This document shows positions 34,839-45,411 of a DNA stretch of 64,000 nt, piece after piece. Below the pieces are notes generated by a model. That model saw only the letters and a list, made by a program, of their open reading frames with translations, ran no database searches and had not been told where the DNA came from. Source of the DNA: Mycolicibacterium chlorophenolicum (lineage in GTDB: Bacteria > Actinomycetota > Actinomycetes > Mycobacteriales > Mycobacteriaceae); NCBI RefSeq assembly GCF_001044235.1, contig NZ_JYNL01000004.1:62749-126748 (forward strand). The letters run 5' to 3'. The position numbers and the translations under genes are program-made. Numbering within the stretch: position 1 is the first letter of the stretch; the number at the start of each line of letters is the position of its first letter.

Positions 34839-35151
34839 CCGGGGCGCCGGCGTCGCGGTTCGCGCAGGACACCACGCTGCCCAGCAGCCCCGGCAGGGCC
34901 GTCTCCACCTCGTCGACACGCAGCCGCTGGAACGTCAGCCCGTCGATCACCAGGCGCTCGGTCACGCCGGCCTCGCGCAGGATCTTGAAGTGGTGGGTGG
35001 CCGTCGACTTGTTGATGCCGTCATAGAGCGCCCCGCATTGCAGCGGCCCGCCGGCGTTGTGCAGCCGCCGCACGATCTCCAGCCGGACCGGGTCGTGCAA
35101 CGCCGCCAGCACCTGCTGCACCCGGGCGACCGGGTGCGCGTCGTCGGCCAT
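34831..35151 (-). CDS. ArsR-family transcriptional regulator
   Basis: A 106-residue winged-helix regulator: LAALHDPVRLEIVRRLHNAGGPLQCGALYDGINKSTATHHFKILREAGV (about residues 15-63). Two cysteines, C39 and C96, lie far apart and do not form the classic ELCVCDL metal site, so it may sense something other than arsenic. ATG start. It is divergent from an MFS exporter gene across 103 bases that contain two copies of a 20-base palindrome, and is therefore the probable regulator of that transporter. Confidence 0.82.
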   Translation of the reverse strand: MADDAHPVARVQQVLAALHDPVRLEIVRRLHNAGGPLQCGALYDGINKSTATHHFKILREAGVTERLVIDGLTFQRLRVDEVETALPGLLGSVVSCANRDAGAPVS

Positions 35152-35171
35152 GAGTGTCCTTCACCACGCGG

Positions 35172-35191
35172 GGTTTGATGATCGTCGAACC
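35172..35191. promoter_or_regulatory. Operator copy 1 for the ArsR/MFS pair
   Basis: GGTTTGATgatcGTCGAACC, an imperfect palindrome of the form GGTTYGAY-N4-RTCRAACC. It lies close to the arsR start. Confidence 0.65.
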
Positions 35192-35208
35192 CAGCGTACG
35201 CTCGATCG

Positions 35209-35228
35209 GGTTCGATGTCTGTCAAACC
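35209..35228. promoter_or_regulatory. Operator copy 2 for the ArsR/MFS pair
   Basis: GGTTCGATgtctGTCAAACC has the same form as copy 1 and starts 37 bases further on, close to the MFS start. Two near-identical palindromes in one gap suggest one regulator controlling both directions. Confidence 0.68.
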
Positions 35229-35254
35229 GTACTCGACCGGAAGTGGGGCACCCG

Positions 35255-36457
35255 ATGGTGGCGATCGACCGTCCGATCAGCGAGACGCAGCGTTGGGCCT
35301 ACCCGCTGCTGCTCGTCCTGAGCGGCGTCGCCCTCGGTGTATCGGGACTGCCCGCGCCGCTGTACGGCATCTACGAGTCGGACTGGCACCTCTCGCCGCT
35401 GGCCACCACGATCGTGTTCGCCGTCTACGCCGTCGCCGCGCTCGCCGCGGTGCTGGTGTCGGGACGGATCTCCGACGTGGTGGGCCGCAAACCGGTGCTC
35501 GTCGGCGCCCTGATCGCCCTGCTGGTCGGGCTGGGGGTCTTCCTCATCGCCGACAACATGGCGCTGCTCCTGCTCGCCCGCACCATCCACGGCGCGGCCG
35601 TCGGCTCGATCGTCGTCGCCGGCGCGGCGGCCCTGCTGGACCTGCGCCCCGACCACGGCGTGCGCTCGGGTCAGCTCTCCGGCGTCAGCTTCAACGTCGG
35701 CATGACCGTCGCGATCCTGGGCTCCGCGCTGCTCGCCCAGTACGCACCGCACCCGCTGCGCACGCCCTACGCGGTGGTCGCCGTGATCTGCCTGATCGTC
35801 GGGATCGGGGTGCTGGCCCTGCGCGAACCGCACACCGCGCGCGCCCAGGGTCCCATCCGCATCGCGAAACCCGCTGTGCCGCAAGAGATCCGGTCCGACT
35901 TCTGGTTCTCCGCGCTCGGCGCGATGGCGTCCTGGTCGGTGCTCGGCGTGCTGCTGTCGCTGTACCCGTCTCTGGCCGCGCGGCAGACCCACATCGACAA
36001 CCTCGTCTTCGGCGGCGCCGTCGTCGGCACCACCGCGTTCGCCGCAGCGCTGGCCCAGCTCGCCGCGACCCGGCTGCCCGCCAAGTACTCCGCGATCATC
36101 GGCGACGTCGGAATGGCCGTGTCGCTGCTGCTGACCATCCCGGTGCTGCTCACCCACCAGCCGCAGCTGGTGTTCGTGGCCGCCGCACTGCTGGGCGCGA
36201 CGTTCGGGCTCGGCTTCGGCGGCTCGCTGCGCCACCTGTCCGATGTCGTGCCGGCCGGCCGCCGCGGCGAGACGATGTCGGCGTTCTACCTGCTGGCGTA
36301 CACCGCGATGGCGGTGCCCACGCTGGTCGCGGGTTGGGCGGCCACGCAGTGGGACCTGGCGTCGGTGTTCCCGTGGTTCGCCGGCGCGGTCGCCGCCGCC
36401 TGCCTCGGCGCAGCCGTCGCGGGGCTGCGTGGCGTCCGGGCGGCGCGCACGCCCTAG
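35255..36457 (+). CDS. MFS transporter, drug-exporter-like
   Basis: A 400-residue major facilitator with about 12 hydrophobic helices. GLPAPLYGIYESDWHLSPLATTIVFAVYA lies in helices 1-2, GRISDVVGRKPVL is the family loop after helix 2, and LLARTIHGAAVGSIVVAGAAALLDL is helix 4. It is probably a proton-driven exporter of a small molecule, controlled by the divergent ArsR gene. The substrate is not visible. ATG start with GGAAG about 12 bases upstream. Its TAG stop forms the start of a possible -10 for the next gene. Confidence 0.8.
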   Translation: MVAIDRPISETQRWAYPLLLVLSGVALGVSGLPAPLYGIYESDWHLSPLATTIVFAVYAVAALAAVLVSGRISDVVGRKPVLVGALIALLVGLGVFLIADNMALLLLARTIHGAAVGSIVVAGAAALLDLRPDHGVRSGQLSGVSFNVGMTVAILGSALLAQYAPHPLRTPYAVVAVICLIVGIGVLALREPHTARAQGPIRIAKPAVPQEIRSDFWFSALGAMASWSVLGVLLSLYPSLAARQTHIDNLVFGGAVVGTTAFAAALAQLAATRLPAKYSAIIGDVGMAVSLLLTIPVLLTHQPQLVFVAAALLGATFGLGFGGSLRHLSDVVPAGRRGETMSAFYLLAYTAMAVPTLVAGWAATQWDLASVFPWFAGAVAAACLGAAVAGLRGVRAARTP

Positions 36458-36460
36458 GGT
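36455..36460 (+). promoter_or_regulatory. Possible leaderless -10 element for the MBL-fold gene
   Basis: TAGGGT begins at the MFS stop codon and ends seven bases before the ATG at 36468. Confidence 0.45.
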
Positions 36461-36467
36461 GGCCGTC

Positions 36468-37382
36468 ATGCGTCTGAGGCTCGGCCGTCCCGATCTCACC
36501 GCCTACGCCCCCCGGTTCGACGTGCCCGCCGCGGCCGCGACGACCCCGGTGACGGTGACGTGGGCCGGCGTCACGACGCTGCTGATCGACGACGGCGACT
36601 CCGCGGTGATGACCGACGGGTTCTTCTCCCGGCCGGGCCTGCTCACCGTCGCGTCCCGCCCGCTGCGCCCGTCGCTGCCCCGCATCCAGCACGCCCTGAA
36701 CCGGCTCGGCGTCGAGCGTCTCGACGCGGTCACCCCGGTGCACACCCACTTCGACCACGCGATGGACTCGGCCGTCGTCGCCGGCCGCACCGGGGCGCGG
36801 CTCATCGGCGGTGCGTCGGCCGCGCAGGTCGGACGTGGCGCGGACCTCGACCGCGTCGACGTCGTCACGCCGGGCGAACCCGTCACGGCCGGGGCGTACG
36901 ACGTCACGCTGATCGAAGAGCACCACTGCCCGCCCGACCGCTTCCCTGGACAGATCACCGCGCCGGTGCGGCCACCGGCGCGGGCGTCCGCGTACCGCTG
37001 CGGCGAGGCCTGGTCCACGCTGGTGACCCACCGGCCCAGCGGCCGCACGCTGCTGATCGTCGGCAGCGCCGGCTACGTGCGCGGCGCGCTGCGGGGCCGC
37101 ACCGCCGACGTGGCCTACCTCGGCGTCGGGCAACTCGGGCTGCAGCCGGAGAGCTACCTCGTCGAGTACTGGACCGAGACCGTGCGCGCGGTCGGGGCGC
37201 GCCGGGTGGTGCTCATCCACTGGGACGACTTCTTCCGCCCCCTCGACCAACCGCTGCGCGCGCTGCCGTTCGCCGCCGACGACCTCGACGCCTCGATGCG
37301 GGTGCTCAGCCGGCTGGCCGCCGAGGACGGCGTCCCCCTGCACCTGCCGACCCTTTGGCAGCGCGCCGATCCATGGAACTGA
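36468..37382 (+). CDS. MBL-fold metallohydrolase (Rv3577-like)
   Basis: A 304-residue metallo-beta-lactamase-fold protein. HTHFDH (about residues 91-96) is the complete zinc motif; further likely ligands are in LIEEHHCPPD and LIHWDDFFRP. It should hydrolyse or oxidise a small substrate in the cytoplasm; no signal peptide is present. It overlaps the following ArsB-like gene by ten bases, and the same pair is next to each other in M. tuberculosis (Rv3577-Rv3578), which points to a joint function. The substrate is unknown. Confidence 0.78.
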   Translation: MRLRLGRPDLTAYAPRFDVPAAAATTPVTVTWAGVTTLLIDDGDSAVMTDGFFSRPGLLTVASRPLRPSLPRIQHALNRLGVERLDAVTPVHTHFDHAMDSAVVAGRTGARLIGGASAAQVGRGADLDRVDVVTPGEPVTAGAYDVTLIEEHHCPPDRFPGQITAPVRPPARASAYRCGEAWSTLVTHRPSGRTLLIVGSAGYVRGALRGRTADVAYLGVGQLGLQPESYLVEYWTETVRAVGARRVVLIHWDDFFRPLDQPLRALPFAADDLDASMRVLSRLAAEDGVPLHLPTLWQRADPWN

Positions 37383-38611
37383 TCCTGTCCGTGGCCGCGC
37401 TCGTCGCGGTCCTCGGGTTCGCCCTGCTGCGCCCGCACGGCTGGCCCGAGGCCGTCGTCGCGGTGCCCGCCGCCGCACTGGTGATCGTGGCCGGCGCGAT
37501 CGACTGGCACGACGCCCTGGCCGAGGTGTCCCGGCTGGCACCAGTGGTCGGTTTCCTGGCGGCGGTGCTGGTGCTCGCCCGGCTCTGCGACGACGAGGGC
37601 CTCTTCCACGCGGCGGGCGTGCTGATGGCCCGCGCCACCTCGGGCGGACAGACCCGGCTGCTGGTGTCGGTGTTCGGGATCTCCGCGGCCGTCACCGCGA
37701 TCCTCAGCCTGGACGCCACGGTCGTGCTGCTGACGCCGGTGGTGCTGGCCACCGCGCGCACACTCGCCGTGCCGGCCCGGCCGCACGCGTATGCGACCGC
37801 GCACCTGTCCAACAGCGCGTCCCTGCTGCTGCCGGTGTCCAACCTGACCAACCTGCTGGCGTTCGGCGCGGCCGGGCTGACGTTCCTGCACTTCGCCGCG
37901 CTGATGACGTTGCCGTGGCTGGCCGCGATCGCCGTCGAGTTCGTGCTGCTGCGGCTGCTGTTCGCCAAGGACCTGCGGGTGCAGCCGCAGGAGGCACCCC
38001 GCGAGCCCGTCGATGTTCCGCTGTTCGCGCTGGTGGTCGTCGGCCTCACGCTGGCCGGCTTCGCGGTCACCTCGCTCCTCGGGCTGTCGCCGGCCTGGGC
38101 CGCGCTGGCGGGCGCCGTGGTCCTCGGGGTGCGGGGGCTCGTGACGGGGCGCAGCTCGGTCGCGAAGATCACCGGCGCGCTGGATCTGCCGTTCCTGGCG
38201 TTCGTGCTGTGTCTGGGCGTGGTGGTCGCCGCGGTGATGCGCAACGGGCTGGAGACGGCGATGCAGCGGGTGCTGCCCGACGGGCAGGGTCTGCTCGCAC
38301 TGCTCGGCATCGCGGCCGTCGCCGCGGTGCTCTCGAACGTCGTGAACAACCTGCCCGCGGTGCTGGTGCTGCTGCCGCTGGTCACCCCGGTCGGTCCCGC
38401 TGCCGTGCTGGCGGTGCTGATCGGCGTCAACGTCGGCCCCAACCTGACCTACGTCGGGTCACTGGCGAACCTGTTGTGGCGCAGCGTGGTCCGTCGGGAC
38501 ATGAACCCCAGCTTCGCCGAGTTCAGCCGCATCGGGCTGGCCACCACACCGCCCGTGCTGATCGCGTCGGTGCTGGCGCTGTGGGCGGGCCTGCAGCTGT
38601 TCGGGGTCTAA
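37373..38611 (+). CDS. arsB2: ArsB/NhaD-type anion permease (ArsB2-like)
   Basis: A 412-residue membrane protein of the ion-transporter superfamily (ArsB/SLC13) with 11-12 hydrophobic helices. The paired motifs [20 protein letters not shown] (about residues 143-162) and [15 protein letters not shown] with [17 protein letters not shown] are the two inverted re-entrant loops of this fold. Arsenite export is the classical role, but no arsenate reductase is near, so another anion is equally possible. ATG lies inside the MBL gene end. It meets rlmB convergently with a four-base overlap. Confidence 0.83.
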   Translation: MELILSVAALVAVLGFALLRPHGWPEAVVAVPAAALVIVAGAIDWHDALAEVSRLAPVVGFLAAVLVLARLCDDEGLFHAAGVLMARATSGGQTRLLVSVFGISAAVTAILSLDATVVLLTPVVLATARTLAVPARPHAYATAHLSNSASLLLPVSNLTNLLAFGAAGLTFLHFAALMTLPWLAAIAVEFVLLRLLFAKDLRVQPQEAPREPVDVPLFALVVVGLTLAGFAVTSLLGLSPAWAALAGAVVLGVRGLVTGRSSVAKITGALDLPFLAFVLCLGVVVAAVMRNGLETAMQRVLPDGQGLLALLGIAAVAAVLSNVVNNLPAVLVLLPLVTPVGPAAVLAVLIGVNVGPNLTYVGSLANLLWRSVVRRDMNPSFAEFSRIGLATTPPVLIASVLALWAGLQLFGV

Positions 38612-39549
38612 CCGCGGCGCTGGCGCGCGATCTCGGCGAGCACGACGCCCGCGGCCACCGACGCGTTGAGCGATTCGGTGGGCCCGGCCATCGGGATCGA
38701 CACGATGGCGTCGCAGTTCTCCCGCACCAGCCGGGACAATCCCTTGCCCTCCGAGCCGACCACCACCATGATCGGGCCGCTGCCGTCGATCTCGTCGATC
38801 GCGGTGTCTCCGCCGGCATCGAGGCCCACGATCTGCACGCCGGCATCGGCGTACTGCTTGAGCGCGCGGTTGAGGTTGGTCGCCCGCGCCACCGGGGTGC
38901 GGGCCGCCGCACCCGCGCTGGTGCGCCACGCCACCGCGGTCACCGACGCGGACCGGCGCTGCGGGATCAGCACGCCGTGACCGCCGAACGCCGCGACCGA
39001 GCGCACGATCGCGCCCAGGTTGCGCGGGTCGGAGATGTTGTCCAGGGCGACCAGAAGCGGCGGTGCCGCGTCCTTCTTCGCCGCGGCCAGCAGATCGTCG
39101 GGGTGGGCGTAGCTGTAGGGCGGCACCTGCAGCGCGAGGCCCTGGTGCATGCCGTTGGCGGCGATGCGGTCGAGGTCGTGGCGCGGCACCTCGAGGATCG
39201 CGATCCCCTTGTCGGCCGCGGTCTGCACCGCCTCGGTCAGGCGTTCGTCGGAGTCGGCGCCCAGTGCGACGTAGAGCGCCGTGGCGGGCACGCCCGCCCG
39301 CAGGCACTCCACCACCGGATTGCGGCCGAGCACGATCTCGGTGTCGTCGGTCTTGCGGTGGCGGCCCTGCTGCTGGCGGGCGGCCTTCGCGGCGCGTTTG
39401 GCCGCCGGGTGGTGGGGCCGCTGATGCGCAGGCGGGGTCGCACCCTTGCCCTCCAGCCCGCGGCGACGTACACCACCGGAGCCGACCGTGGGGCCCTTCT
39501 TCGTGCCGGCCTTGCGGACCGCGCCGCGCCGCTGGGAGTTGCCCGCCAT
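38608..39549 (-). CDS. rlmB: TrmH/SpoU-family rRNA 2'-O-methyltransferase
   Basis: A 313-residue SPOUT methyltransferase. A basic, disordered N-terminus (residues 1-70) is followed by an RNA-binding substrate domain ([14 protein letters not shown]) and the knotted catalytic domain with [21 protein letters not shown] (motif 1), [14 protein letters not shown] (motif 2) and [20 protein letters not shown] (motif 3). It probably methylates a guanosine of 23S rRNA. The ATG overlaps the cysS stop by one base, so the two are coupled, as in M. tuberculosis. The exact target nucleotide is inferred from family. Confidence 0.88.
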   Translation of the reverse strand: MAGNSQRRGAVRKAGTKKGPTVGSGGVRRRGLEGKGATPPAHQRPHHPAAKRAAKAARQQQGRHRKTDDTEIVLGRNPVVECLRAGVPATALYVALGADSDERLTEAVQTAADKGIAILEVPRHDLDRIAANGMHQGLALQVPPYSYAHPDDLLAAAKKDAAPPLLVALDNISDPRNLGAIVRSVAAFGGHGVLIPQRRSASVTAVAWRTSAGAAARTPVARATNLNRALKQYADAGVQIVGLDAGGDTAIDEIDGSGPIMVVVGSEGKGLSRLVRENCDAIVSIPMAGPTESLNASVAAGVVLAEIARQRRG

Positions 39550-40964
39550 TATTTGTCCGTCCCGTCCAACAGTGACCACTGGGGACCGTCGGAGGTGTCG
39601 GTCACCTCGATGCCGGCCGCTTTGAGCCGGTCGCGGATCGCGTCGGCCTCGGCCCAGTCGCGCCGCACCCTGGCCTCTTCACGCCGTCTGACCTCGGCCT
39701 GCACCAGCACGTCGACCGCCGCCAGCGCCGCCGACGTCTCGTCGCGCGACTCCCAGCGTTCGTCGAGCGGATCCGCCCCCAGGATCCCCATCATCGCGCG
39801 GATCGACATCGCGTGCGTGAGCGCCGACTCGTGGTCGCCCGCATCGAGGGCCCGGTTGCCCTCGGCGCGCGCGGCGTGCACCTCGGCCAGCGCGATCGGC
39901 ACCGACAGGTCGTCGTCGAGTGCGGCGCCGAACTTCGGGGTCCACTCACCCGGCACCACCGCGCCGACCCGGGTGCGCACCCGGTGCAGGAAGTCCTCGA
40001 TACCCGTGTAGGCCTTCGCGGCATCGGCCAGTGCCGTCTCGGAGAACTCCAGCATCGACCGGTAGTGCGCACTGCCCAGGTAGTAGCGCAACTCGGCGGC
40101 CCGGACCCGTTGCAGCACAGCGGGAATCGCCAGGACGTTGCCCAGCGACTTGCTCATCTTCTCGCCGCCCATGGTGACCCAGCCGTTGTGCAGCCAGAAC
40201 CGGGCGAAGCCGTCGCCGGCGGCCTCGGCCTGGGCGATCTCGTTCTCGTGGTGCGGGAACACCAGGTCCATGCCGCCGGCGTGGATGTCGAATTCGGCGC
40301 CGAGGTACTCGTGGGCCATCGCGACGCACTCGGTGTGCCAGCCGGGGCGGCCGCGGCCCCACGGCGTCGGCCACGACGGCTCGCCTGGTTTGGCGCCCTT
40401 CCACAGCGTGAAGTCCCGCTGGTCGCGCTTGCCCGTCGCGACCCCCTCACCCTGGTGCACGTCGTCGATCCGGTGACCGGACAGCTTGCCGTACTCCGGC
40501 AGCGTCGCGACGTCGAAATACACGTCGCCCGCCCCGGTGTAGGCGTGGCCGCGATCGATGAGCCGCTCGATGAGCTCCACCATCTGGGTGATGTGCCCGG
40601 TGGCGCGCGGCTCCGCCGACGGGGGAAGCACCCCCAGCGCGTCGTAGGCGGCCGAGAACGCCCGCTCGTAGGTCGACGCCCATTCCCACCACGGCCTGCC
40701 CGCGTCGGCGGCCTTGGTCAGGATCTTGTCGTCGATGTCGGTGACGTTGCGGATGAACGCGACGTCGAAGCCCTTGGCGGTCAGCCAGCGGCGCAACACG
40801 TCGAACGCGACACCGCTGCGGACGTGCCCGATGTGCGGCAGACCCTGCACCGTGGCGCCACACAGGTAGATCGAGACGTGGCCGGGCCGCAGTGGCGCGA
40901 AATCGCGCACACCGCCAGACAAGGTGTCATAGAGCCGCATGACAGCTGCGGGGCGTTCGGTCAC
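39549..40964 (-). CDS. cysS: Cysteinyl-tRNA synthetase
   Basis: A 471-residue class I synthetase that charges tRNA-Cys. [22 protein letters not shown] (residues 31-52) holds the HIGH motif and the first zinc cysteine, [16 protein letters not shown] gives more zinc-site residues, and [10 protein letters not shown] is the KMSKS loop. The alpha-helical C-terminus reads tRNA. GTG start giving [14 protein letters not shown], as in relatives. It lies between ispF and rlmB in the order known from M. tuberculosis. Confidence 0.95.
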   Translation of the reverse strand: MTERPAAVMRLYDTLSGGVRDFAPLRPGHVSIYLCGATVQGLPHIGHVRSGVAFDVLRRWLTAKGFDVAFIRNVTDIDDKILTKAADAGRPWWEWASTYERAFSAAYDALGVLPPSAEPRATGHITQMVELIERLIDRGHAYTGAGDVYFDVATLPEYGKLSGHRIDDVHQGEGVATGKRDQRDFTLWKGAKPGEPSWPTPWGRGRPGWHTECVAMAHEYLGAEFDIHAGGMDLVFPHHENEIAQAEAAGDGFARFWLHNGWVTMGGEKMSKSLGNVLAIPAVLQRVRAAELRYYLGSAHYRSMLEFSETALADAAKAYTGIEDFLHRVRTRVGAVVPGEWTPKFGAALDDDLSVPIALAEVHAARAEGNRALDAGDHESALTHAMSIRAMMGILGADPLDERWESRDETSAALAAVDVLVQAEVRRREEARVRRDWAEADAIRDRLKAAGIEVTDTSDGPQWSLLDGTDK

Positions 40965-40987
40965 GACGGGCCAGCTTACCGGCCCGA

Positions 40988-41503
40988 TCAGGCGAAACCC
41001 TCATCGCGGTTTGTCTGCTCTTCGCGCAAGCGCTCATCGCCGAAAACCAGGGCCGTCGCGATCGCCGCCAGCCCCTCGCCACGGCCGGTCAGACCGAGGC
41101 CGTCGGTGGTGGTGGCTGACACCGAAACGGGGGCGCCCAGCAACGCGGAGAGCACTTGTTGGGCCTCGGCCCGGCGCGGGCCGACCTTCGGCCGGTTGCC
41201 GATGACCTGGACGGCGGCGTTGCCGACCCGCAGGCCGGCGTCGTCGAGCAGGGAGCGCACGTGGCGCAGCATGTCGGCACCGGACACCCCCCGCCACTGC
41301 GGGCGGTCGGTGCCGAAGACCTCGCCGATGTCGCCCATGCCCGCCGCGGACAGCAGAGCATCGCAGAGGGCATGGGCGGCGACGTCACCGTCGGAGTGAC
41401 CGGCACAACCGTCGGCGTCGTCGAACAGCAGACCCAGCAGCCAGCACGGACGTCCGGCTTCGAGGGGATGAACGTCGGTACCCAGACCGACGCGGGGAAT
41501 CAC
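40988..41503 (-). CDS. ispF: 2-C-methyl-D-erythritol 2,4-cyclodiphosphate synthase
   Basis: A 171-residue Isp[20 protein letters not shown] (D10, H12 metal ligands), [17 protein letters not shown] (second metal histidine and substrate loop) and [20 protein letters not shown] are all present. It makes the cyclic diphosphate of the MEP isoprenoid pathway. The start is GTG. The carD stop lies only five bases upstream; the ispD gene that sits in this gap in M. tuberculosis is absent. The C-terminus is about 12 residues longer than the M. tuberculosis protein. Confidence 0.95.
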   Translation of the reverse strand: MIPRVGLGTDVHPLEAGRPCWLLGLLFDDADGCAGHSDGDVAAHALCDALLSAAGMGDIGEVFGTDRPQWRGVSGADMLRHVRSLLDDAGLRVGNAAVQVIGNRPKVGPRRAEAQQVLSALLGAPVSVSATTTDGLGLTGRGEGLAAIATALVFGDERLREEQTNRDEGFA

Positions 41504-41508
41504 GTCCT

Positions 41509-42237
<729 letters not shown>

Positions 42238-42828
42238 GTGAACCCCTTAGAACGGCGCACTTCTGTCATCACCGCCGCCGTGGCGACCGCCGCGGTGGGC
42301 CTGTCCATGGTCCTGAGCGGCTGCAGCGCGGGTCAGGTGTCCCAGACCGCGACGCAGGAGCCGGCGATCAACGGCACCAGCGGCAAAGCCGGCCCGATCG
42401 CGTTGCGCAACGTGCACCTGCGCGCCCAGCAGACCGCGGACTACGTCCAGCCGGGCCGCGACGTCGAGCTGATCTTCACCGCCGCCAACACCTCGGCCGA
42501 CGTCAACGACAAGCTGGTCCGGATCACGTCCGACGTCGGCTCGGTGACGCTGACCGGCGACGGCGCGCTGCCGGCCAACGGTGTGTTGGTGGTGGGCACC
42601 CCTGACGGTCAGACGGCGGCGCTGGAGAGCGTCGAGCCCGCCGATGCCGCCGAGGCCAAGGTCGCGCTGAGCAAGCCGGTCACCAACGGGCTGACCTATG
42701 ACTTCACCTTCACCTTCGAGAAGTCCGGCGAGACCACCGTGGCGGTCCCGATCTCGGCGGGCGAGTCGCCGCGGCGCGAGGTCACCGACGACGGCGCTCC
42801 GGCCGAGGGCCACTCCGGCGGGCACTAG
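42238..42828 (+). CDS. lpqE: Lipoprotein LpqE
   Basis: A 196-residue lipoprotein. The signal peptide ends with the lipobox LSGC (C29). The mature part looks like a single beta-sandwich domain ([36 protein letters not shown]), reminiscent of copper-chaperone-like folds, and ends in a histidine/glycine tail (EGHSGGH). Function is unknown. GTG start with AGGAGG eight bases upstream. Position between carD and radA is the same as in M. tuberculosis. Confidence 0.9.
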   Translation: MNPLERRTSVITAAVATAAVGLSMVLSGCSAGQVSQTATQEPAINGTSGKAGPIALRNVHLRAQQTADYVQPGRDVELIFTAANTSADVNDKLVRITSDVGSVTLTGDGALPANGVLVVGTPDGQTAALESVEPADAAEAKVALSKPVTNGLTYDFTFTFEKSGETTVAVPISAGESPRREVTDDGAPAEGHSGGH

Positions 42829-42873
42829 CCGCCGCATCGGGCGCGCCGCGCCCGATCTGTCGGTCCCGCCGGA

Positions 42874-42879
42874 TACCGT
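42874..42879 (+). promoter_or_regulatory. Possible leaderless -10 element for radA
   Basis: TACCGT ends six bases before the radA GTG. No ribosome site is visible. Confidence 0.38.
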
Positions 42880-42885
42880 CACCCC

Positions 42886-44271
42886 GTGGCCCGGACTTCG
42901 AAAACACGTTCGCAATACCGGTGTTCGGAATGCCACCACATCACGCCCAAATGGGTGGGCCGCTGCTCTGAGTGCGGCACCTGGGGCACGGTCGACGAAG
43001 TCGCGCTGACCGCGGTAGGCGGTTCGGCCACCCGGCGTGTCGTCGCCCCCACCTCCCCCGCGGTGCCGATCAGCTCCATCGACCCGGGCAGCACACGGCA
43101 CTTCCACACCGGGGTCAGCGAACTCGACCGCGTGCTGGGCGGCGGTCTGGTGCCGGGCTCGGTGACGCTGCTGGCCGGCGATCCAGGGGTCGGCAAGTCG
43201 ACGCTGCTGCTCGAGGTCGCCCACCGCTGGGCTCAGACGGGCCGGCGCGCGCTGTACCTGTCGGGCGAGGAGTCGGCCGGCCAGATCCGGCTGCGCGCCG
43301 AACGCACCGGCTGCGCCCACGACGAGGTCTATCTCGCCGCGGAATCGGATCTGCAGACGGCCTTGGGCCACATCGAGGCGGTCGCACCGTCGCTGGTCGT
43401 CGTCGACTCGGTGCAGACCATGTCGACCACCGAGGCCGACGGGGTGACCGGCGGCGTCACCCAGGTGCGCGCCGTGACTACGGCGCTGACGATGACCGCC
43501 AAGACCACCGGCGTGGCGATGCTGCTCGTCGGCCACGTCACCAAGGACGGCGCGATCGCCGGGCCGCGTTCCCTCGAGCATCTCGTCGACGTCGTGCTGC
43601 ACTTCGAGGGCGATCGGGCGTCGTCGCTGCGGATGGTGCGCGGCGTCAAGAACCGGTTCGGGGCCGCCGACGAGGTCGGTTGTTTCCTGTTGCACGACAA
43701 CGGGATCGAGTGTGTGTCCGATCCCTCGGGACTGTTCCTCGACCAGCGTCCCAAGGCGGTGCCGGGCACGTCGGTCACGGTGACGCTGGACGGCAAGCGG
43801 CCGATGATCGGCGAGGTGCAGGCACTGATCGGCTCACCCGCGAGCGGTAGTCCGCGCCGGGCGGTCAGCGGCATCGACTCCTCGCGGGCGGCCATGATCA
43901 CCGCCGTGCTGGAGAAGCGGGCCCGGCTGCCCGTCGGCGCCAACGACATCTATCTGTCCACCGTCGGCGGGATGCGGCTGACCGACTCGTCGTCCGATCT
44001 CGCGGTGGCGCTGGCCATCGCGTCGGCGTTCACCGACCTGCCGATGCCGACCAACGCGATCGCGATCGGGGAGGTCGGCCTCGCCGGTGACCTCCGCCGG
44101 GTGACGGGCATGGACCGTCGGCTGTCCGAGGCCGCGCGGTTGGGGTTCACCTGCGCCGTGGTGCCCGCCGGGGTGGCGTCGCCTCCGGCCGGGCTGCGCG
44201 CCATCCCGGCCGACGACATCACCTCGGCGTTGCAGGTCCTGCGGCGGATCAGCCAGAATGACGCGAACTGA
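42886..44271 (+). CDS. radA: DNA repair protein RadA
   Basis: A 461-residue RadA. An N-terminal zinc finger ([24 protein letters not shown]) is followed by a RecA-like ATPase with [15 protein letters not shown] (Walker A, about residue 98), the RadA-specific KNRFG motif in [13 protein letters not shown], and a C-terminal Lon-like domain ([24 protein letters not shown]). It promotes branch migration in recombination. GTG start. It lies 20 bases before disA, whose product it controls in related bacteria. Confidence 0.95.
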   Translation: MARTSKTRSQYRCSECHHITPKWVGRCSECGTWGTVDEVALTAVGGSATRRVVAPTSPAVPISSIDPGSTRHFHTGVSELDRVLGGGLVPGSVTLLAGDPGVGKSTLLLEVAHRWAQTGRRALYLSGEESAGQIRLRAERTGCAHDEVYLAAESDLQTALGHIEAVAPSLVVVDSVQTMSTTEADGVTGGVTQVRAVTTALTMTAKTTGVAMLLVGHVTKDGAIAGPRSLEHLVDVVLHFEGDRASSLRMVRGVKNRFGAADEVGCFLLHDNGIECVSDPSGLFLDQRPKAVPGTSVTVTLDGKRPMIGEVQALIGSPASGSPRRAVSGIDSSRAAMITAVLEKRARLPVGANDIYLSTVGGMRLTDSSSDLAVALAIASAFTDLPMPTNAIAIGEVGLAGDLRRVTGMDRRLSEAARLGFTCAVVPAGVASPPAGLRAIPADDITSALQVLRRISQNDAN

Positions 44272-44291
44272 GGCGGATCCGAGGGGAACAG

Positions 44292-45410
44292 ATGGCCGTG
44301 AAGTCGACGGGACGGGCCTCACGCACGGTCGTGCAACTGGCCCGGCCGACACTGCGGGAGACGATCGCCCGGCTCGCGCCCGGCACCCCGCTTCGTGACG
44401 GCCTGGAACGCATCCTGCGGGGTCGCACCGGTGCGTTGATCGTCATCGGCTACGACGACAGTGTCGAGGCGATCTGCGACGGCGGCTTCTCCCTCGACGT
44501 GCGGTACGCCCCGACCCGGCTGCGCGAGCTGTCGAAGATGGACGGCGCGGTGGTGCTCTCCAGCGATGGCAGCCGCATCCTGCGGGCCAACGTCCAGCTG
44601 GTGCCCGACCCGTCGATCCCGACCGAGGAGTCCGGCACCCGGCACCGCTCGGCCGAGCGCACCGCGATCCAGACCGGCTACCCGGTGATCTCGGTCAGCC
44701 ACTCGATGAGCATCGTGACGGTGTACGTGGCCGGCGAGCGGCACGTCGTGCCGGAATCGGCGACGATCCTGTCCCGGGCCAACCAGACCATCGACACGCT
44801 GGAGCGCTACAAGACCCGCCTCGACGAGGTGAGCCGGCAGTTGTCGATGGCCGAGATCGAGGACTTCGTGACTCTGCGCGACGTCATGACCGTGGTGCAG
44901 CGCCTGGAGATGGTGCGGCGGATCAGCCTGGAGATCGACTCCGACGTCGTCGAGCTCGGCACCGACGGCAGGCAGCTCAAACTGCAGCTCGACGAGCTGG
45001 TGGGCGACAACGACACCGATCGCGAGCTGATCGTGCGCGACTACCACGCCAACCCGGACCCGCCGACGGCCGCCCAGGTCACCGCCACCCTGGAGGAGCT
45101 CGACGGGCTCTCCGACAGCGAACTTCTCGACTTCACCACGCTGGCAAGGGTTTTCGGTTATCCGTCGACGGCCGAGGCGCAGGACTCGGCGATGAGCTCC
45201 CGCGGCTACCGGGCGATGGCGGGCATCCCGCGGTTGCAGTTCGCGCACGTCGACCTGCTGGTGCGCAACTTCGGCTCGCTACAGGGTCTGCTCGCCGCGA
45301 GCGCCAGCGACCTGCAGTCGGTGGAGGGTATCGGCTCGATGTGGGCGCGCCACATCCGCGAGGGTCTGTCGCAGCTGGCCGAGTCGACGATCGCCGACCG
45401 GCTCGCCTGA
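44292..45410 (+). CDS. disA: Diadenylate cyclase DisA
   Basis: A 372-residue c-di-AMP synthase. The DAC domain (residues 1-150) has the catalytic DGA at 84-86 ([11 protein letters not shown]) and RHR at 117-119 ([11 protein letters not shown]). A helical spine follows, and the C-terminal helix-hairpin-helix repeat ([29 protein letters not shown]) binds branched DNA. It turns two ATP into c-di-AMP and checks DNA integrity. ATG with a GAGGGG ribosome site. Operon with radA. It ends one base before a convergent stop. Confidence 0.96.
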   Translation: MAVKSTGRASRTVVQLARPTLRETIARLAPGTPLRDGLERILRGRTGALIVIGYDDSVEAICDGGFSLDVRYAPTRLRELSKMDGAVVLSSDGSRILRANVQLVPDPSIPTEESGTRHRSAERTAIQTGYPVISVSHSMSIVTVYVAGERHVVPESATILSRANQTIDTLERYKTRLDEVSRQLSMAEIEDFVTLRDVMTVVQRLEMVRRISLEIDSDVVELGTDGRQLKLQLDELVGDNDTDRELIVRDYHANPDPPTAAQVTATLEELDGLSDSELLDFTTLARVFGYPSTAEAQDSAMSSRGYRAMAGIPRLQFAHVDLLVRNFGSLQGLLAASASDLQSVEGIGSMWARHIREGLSQLAESTIADRLA

Positions 45411-45411
45411 C

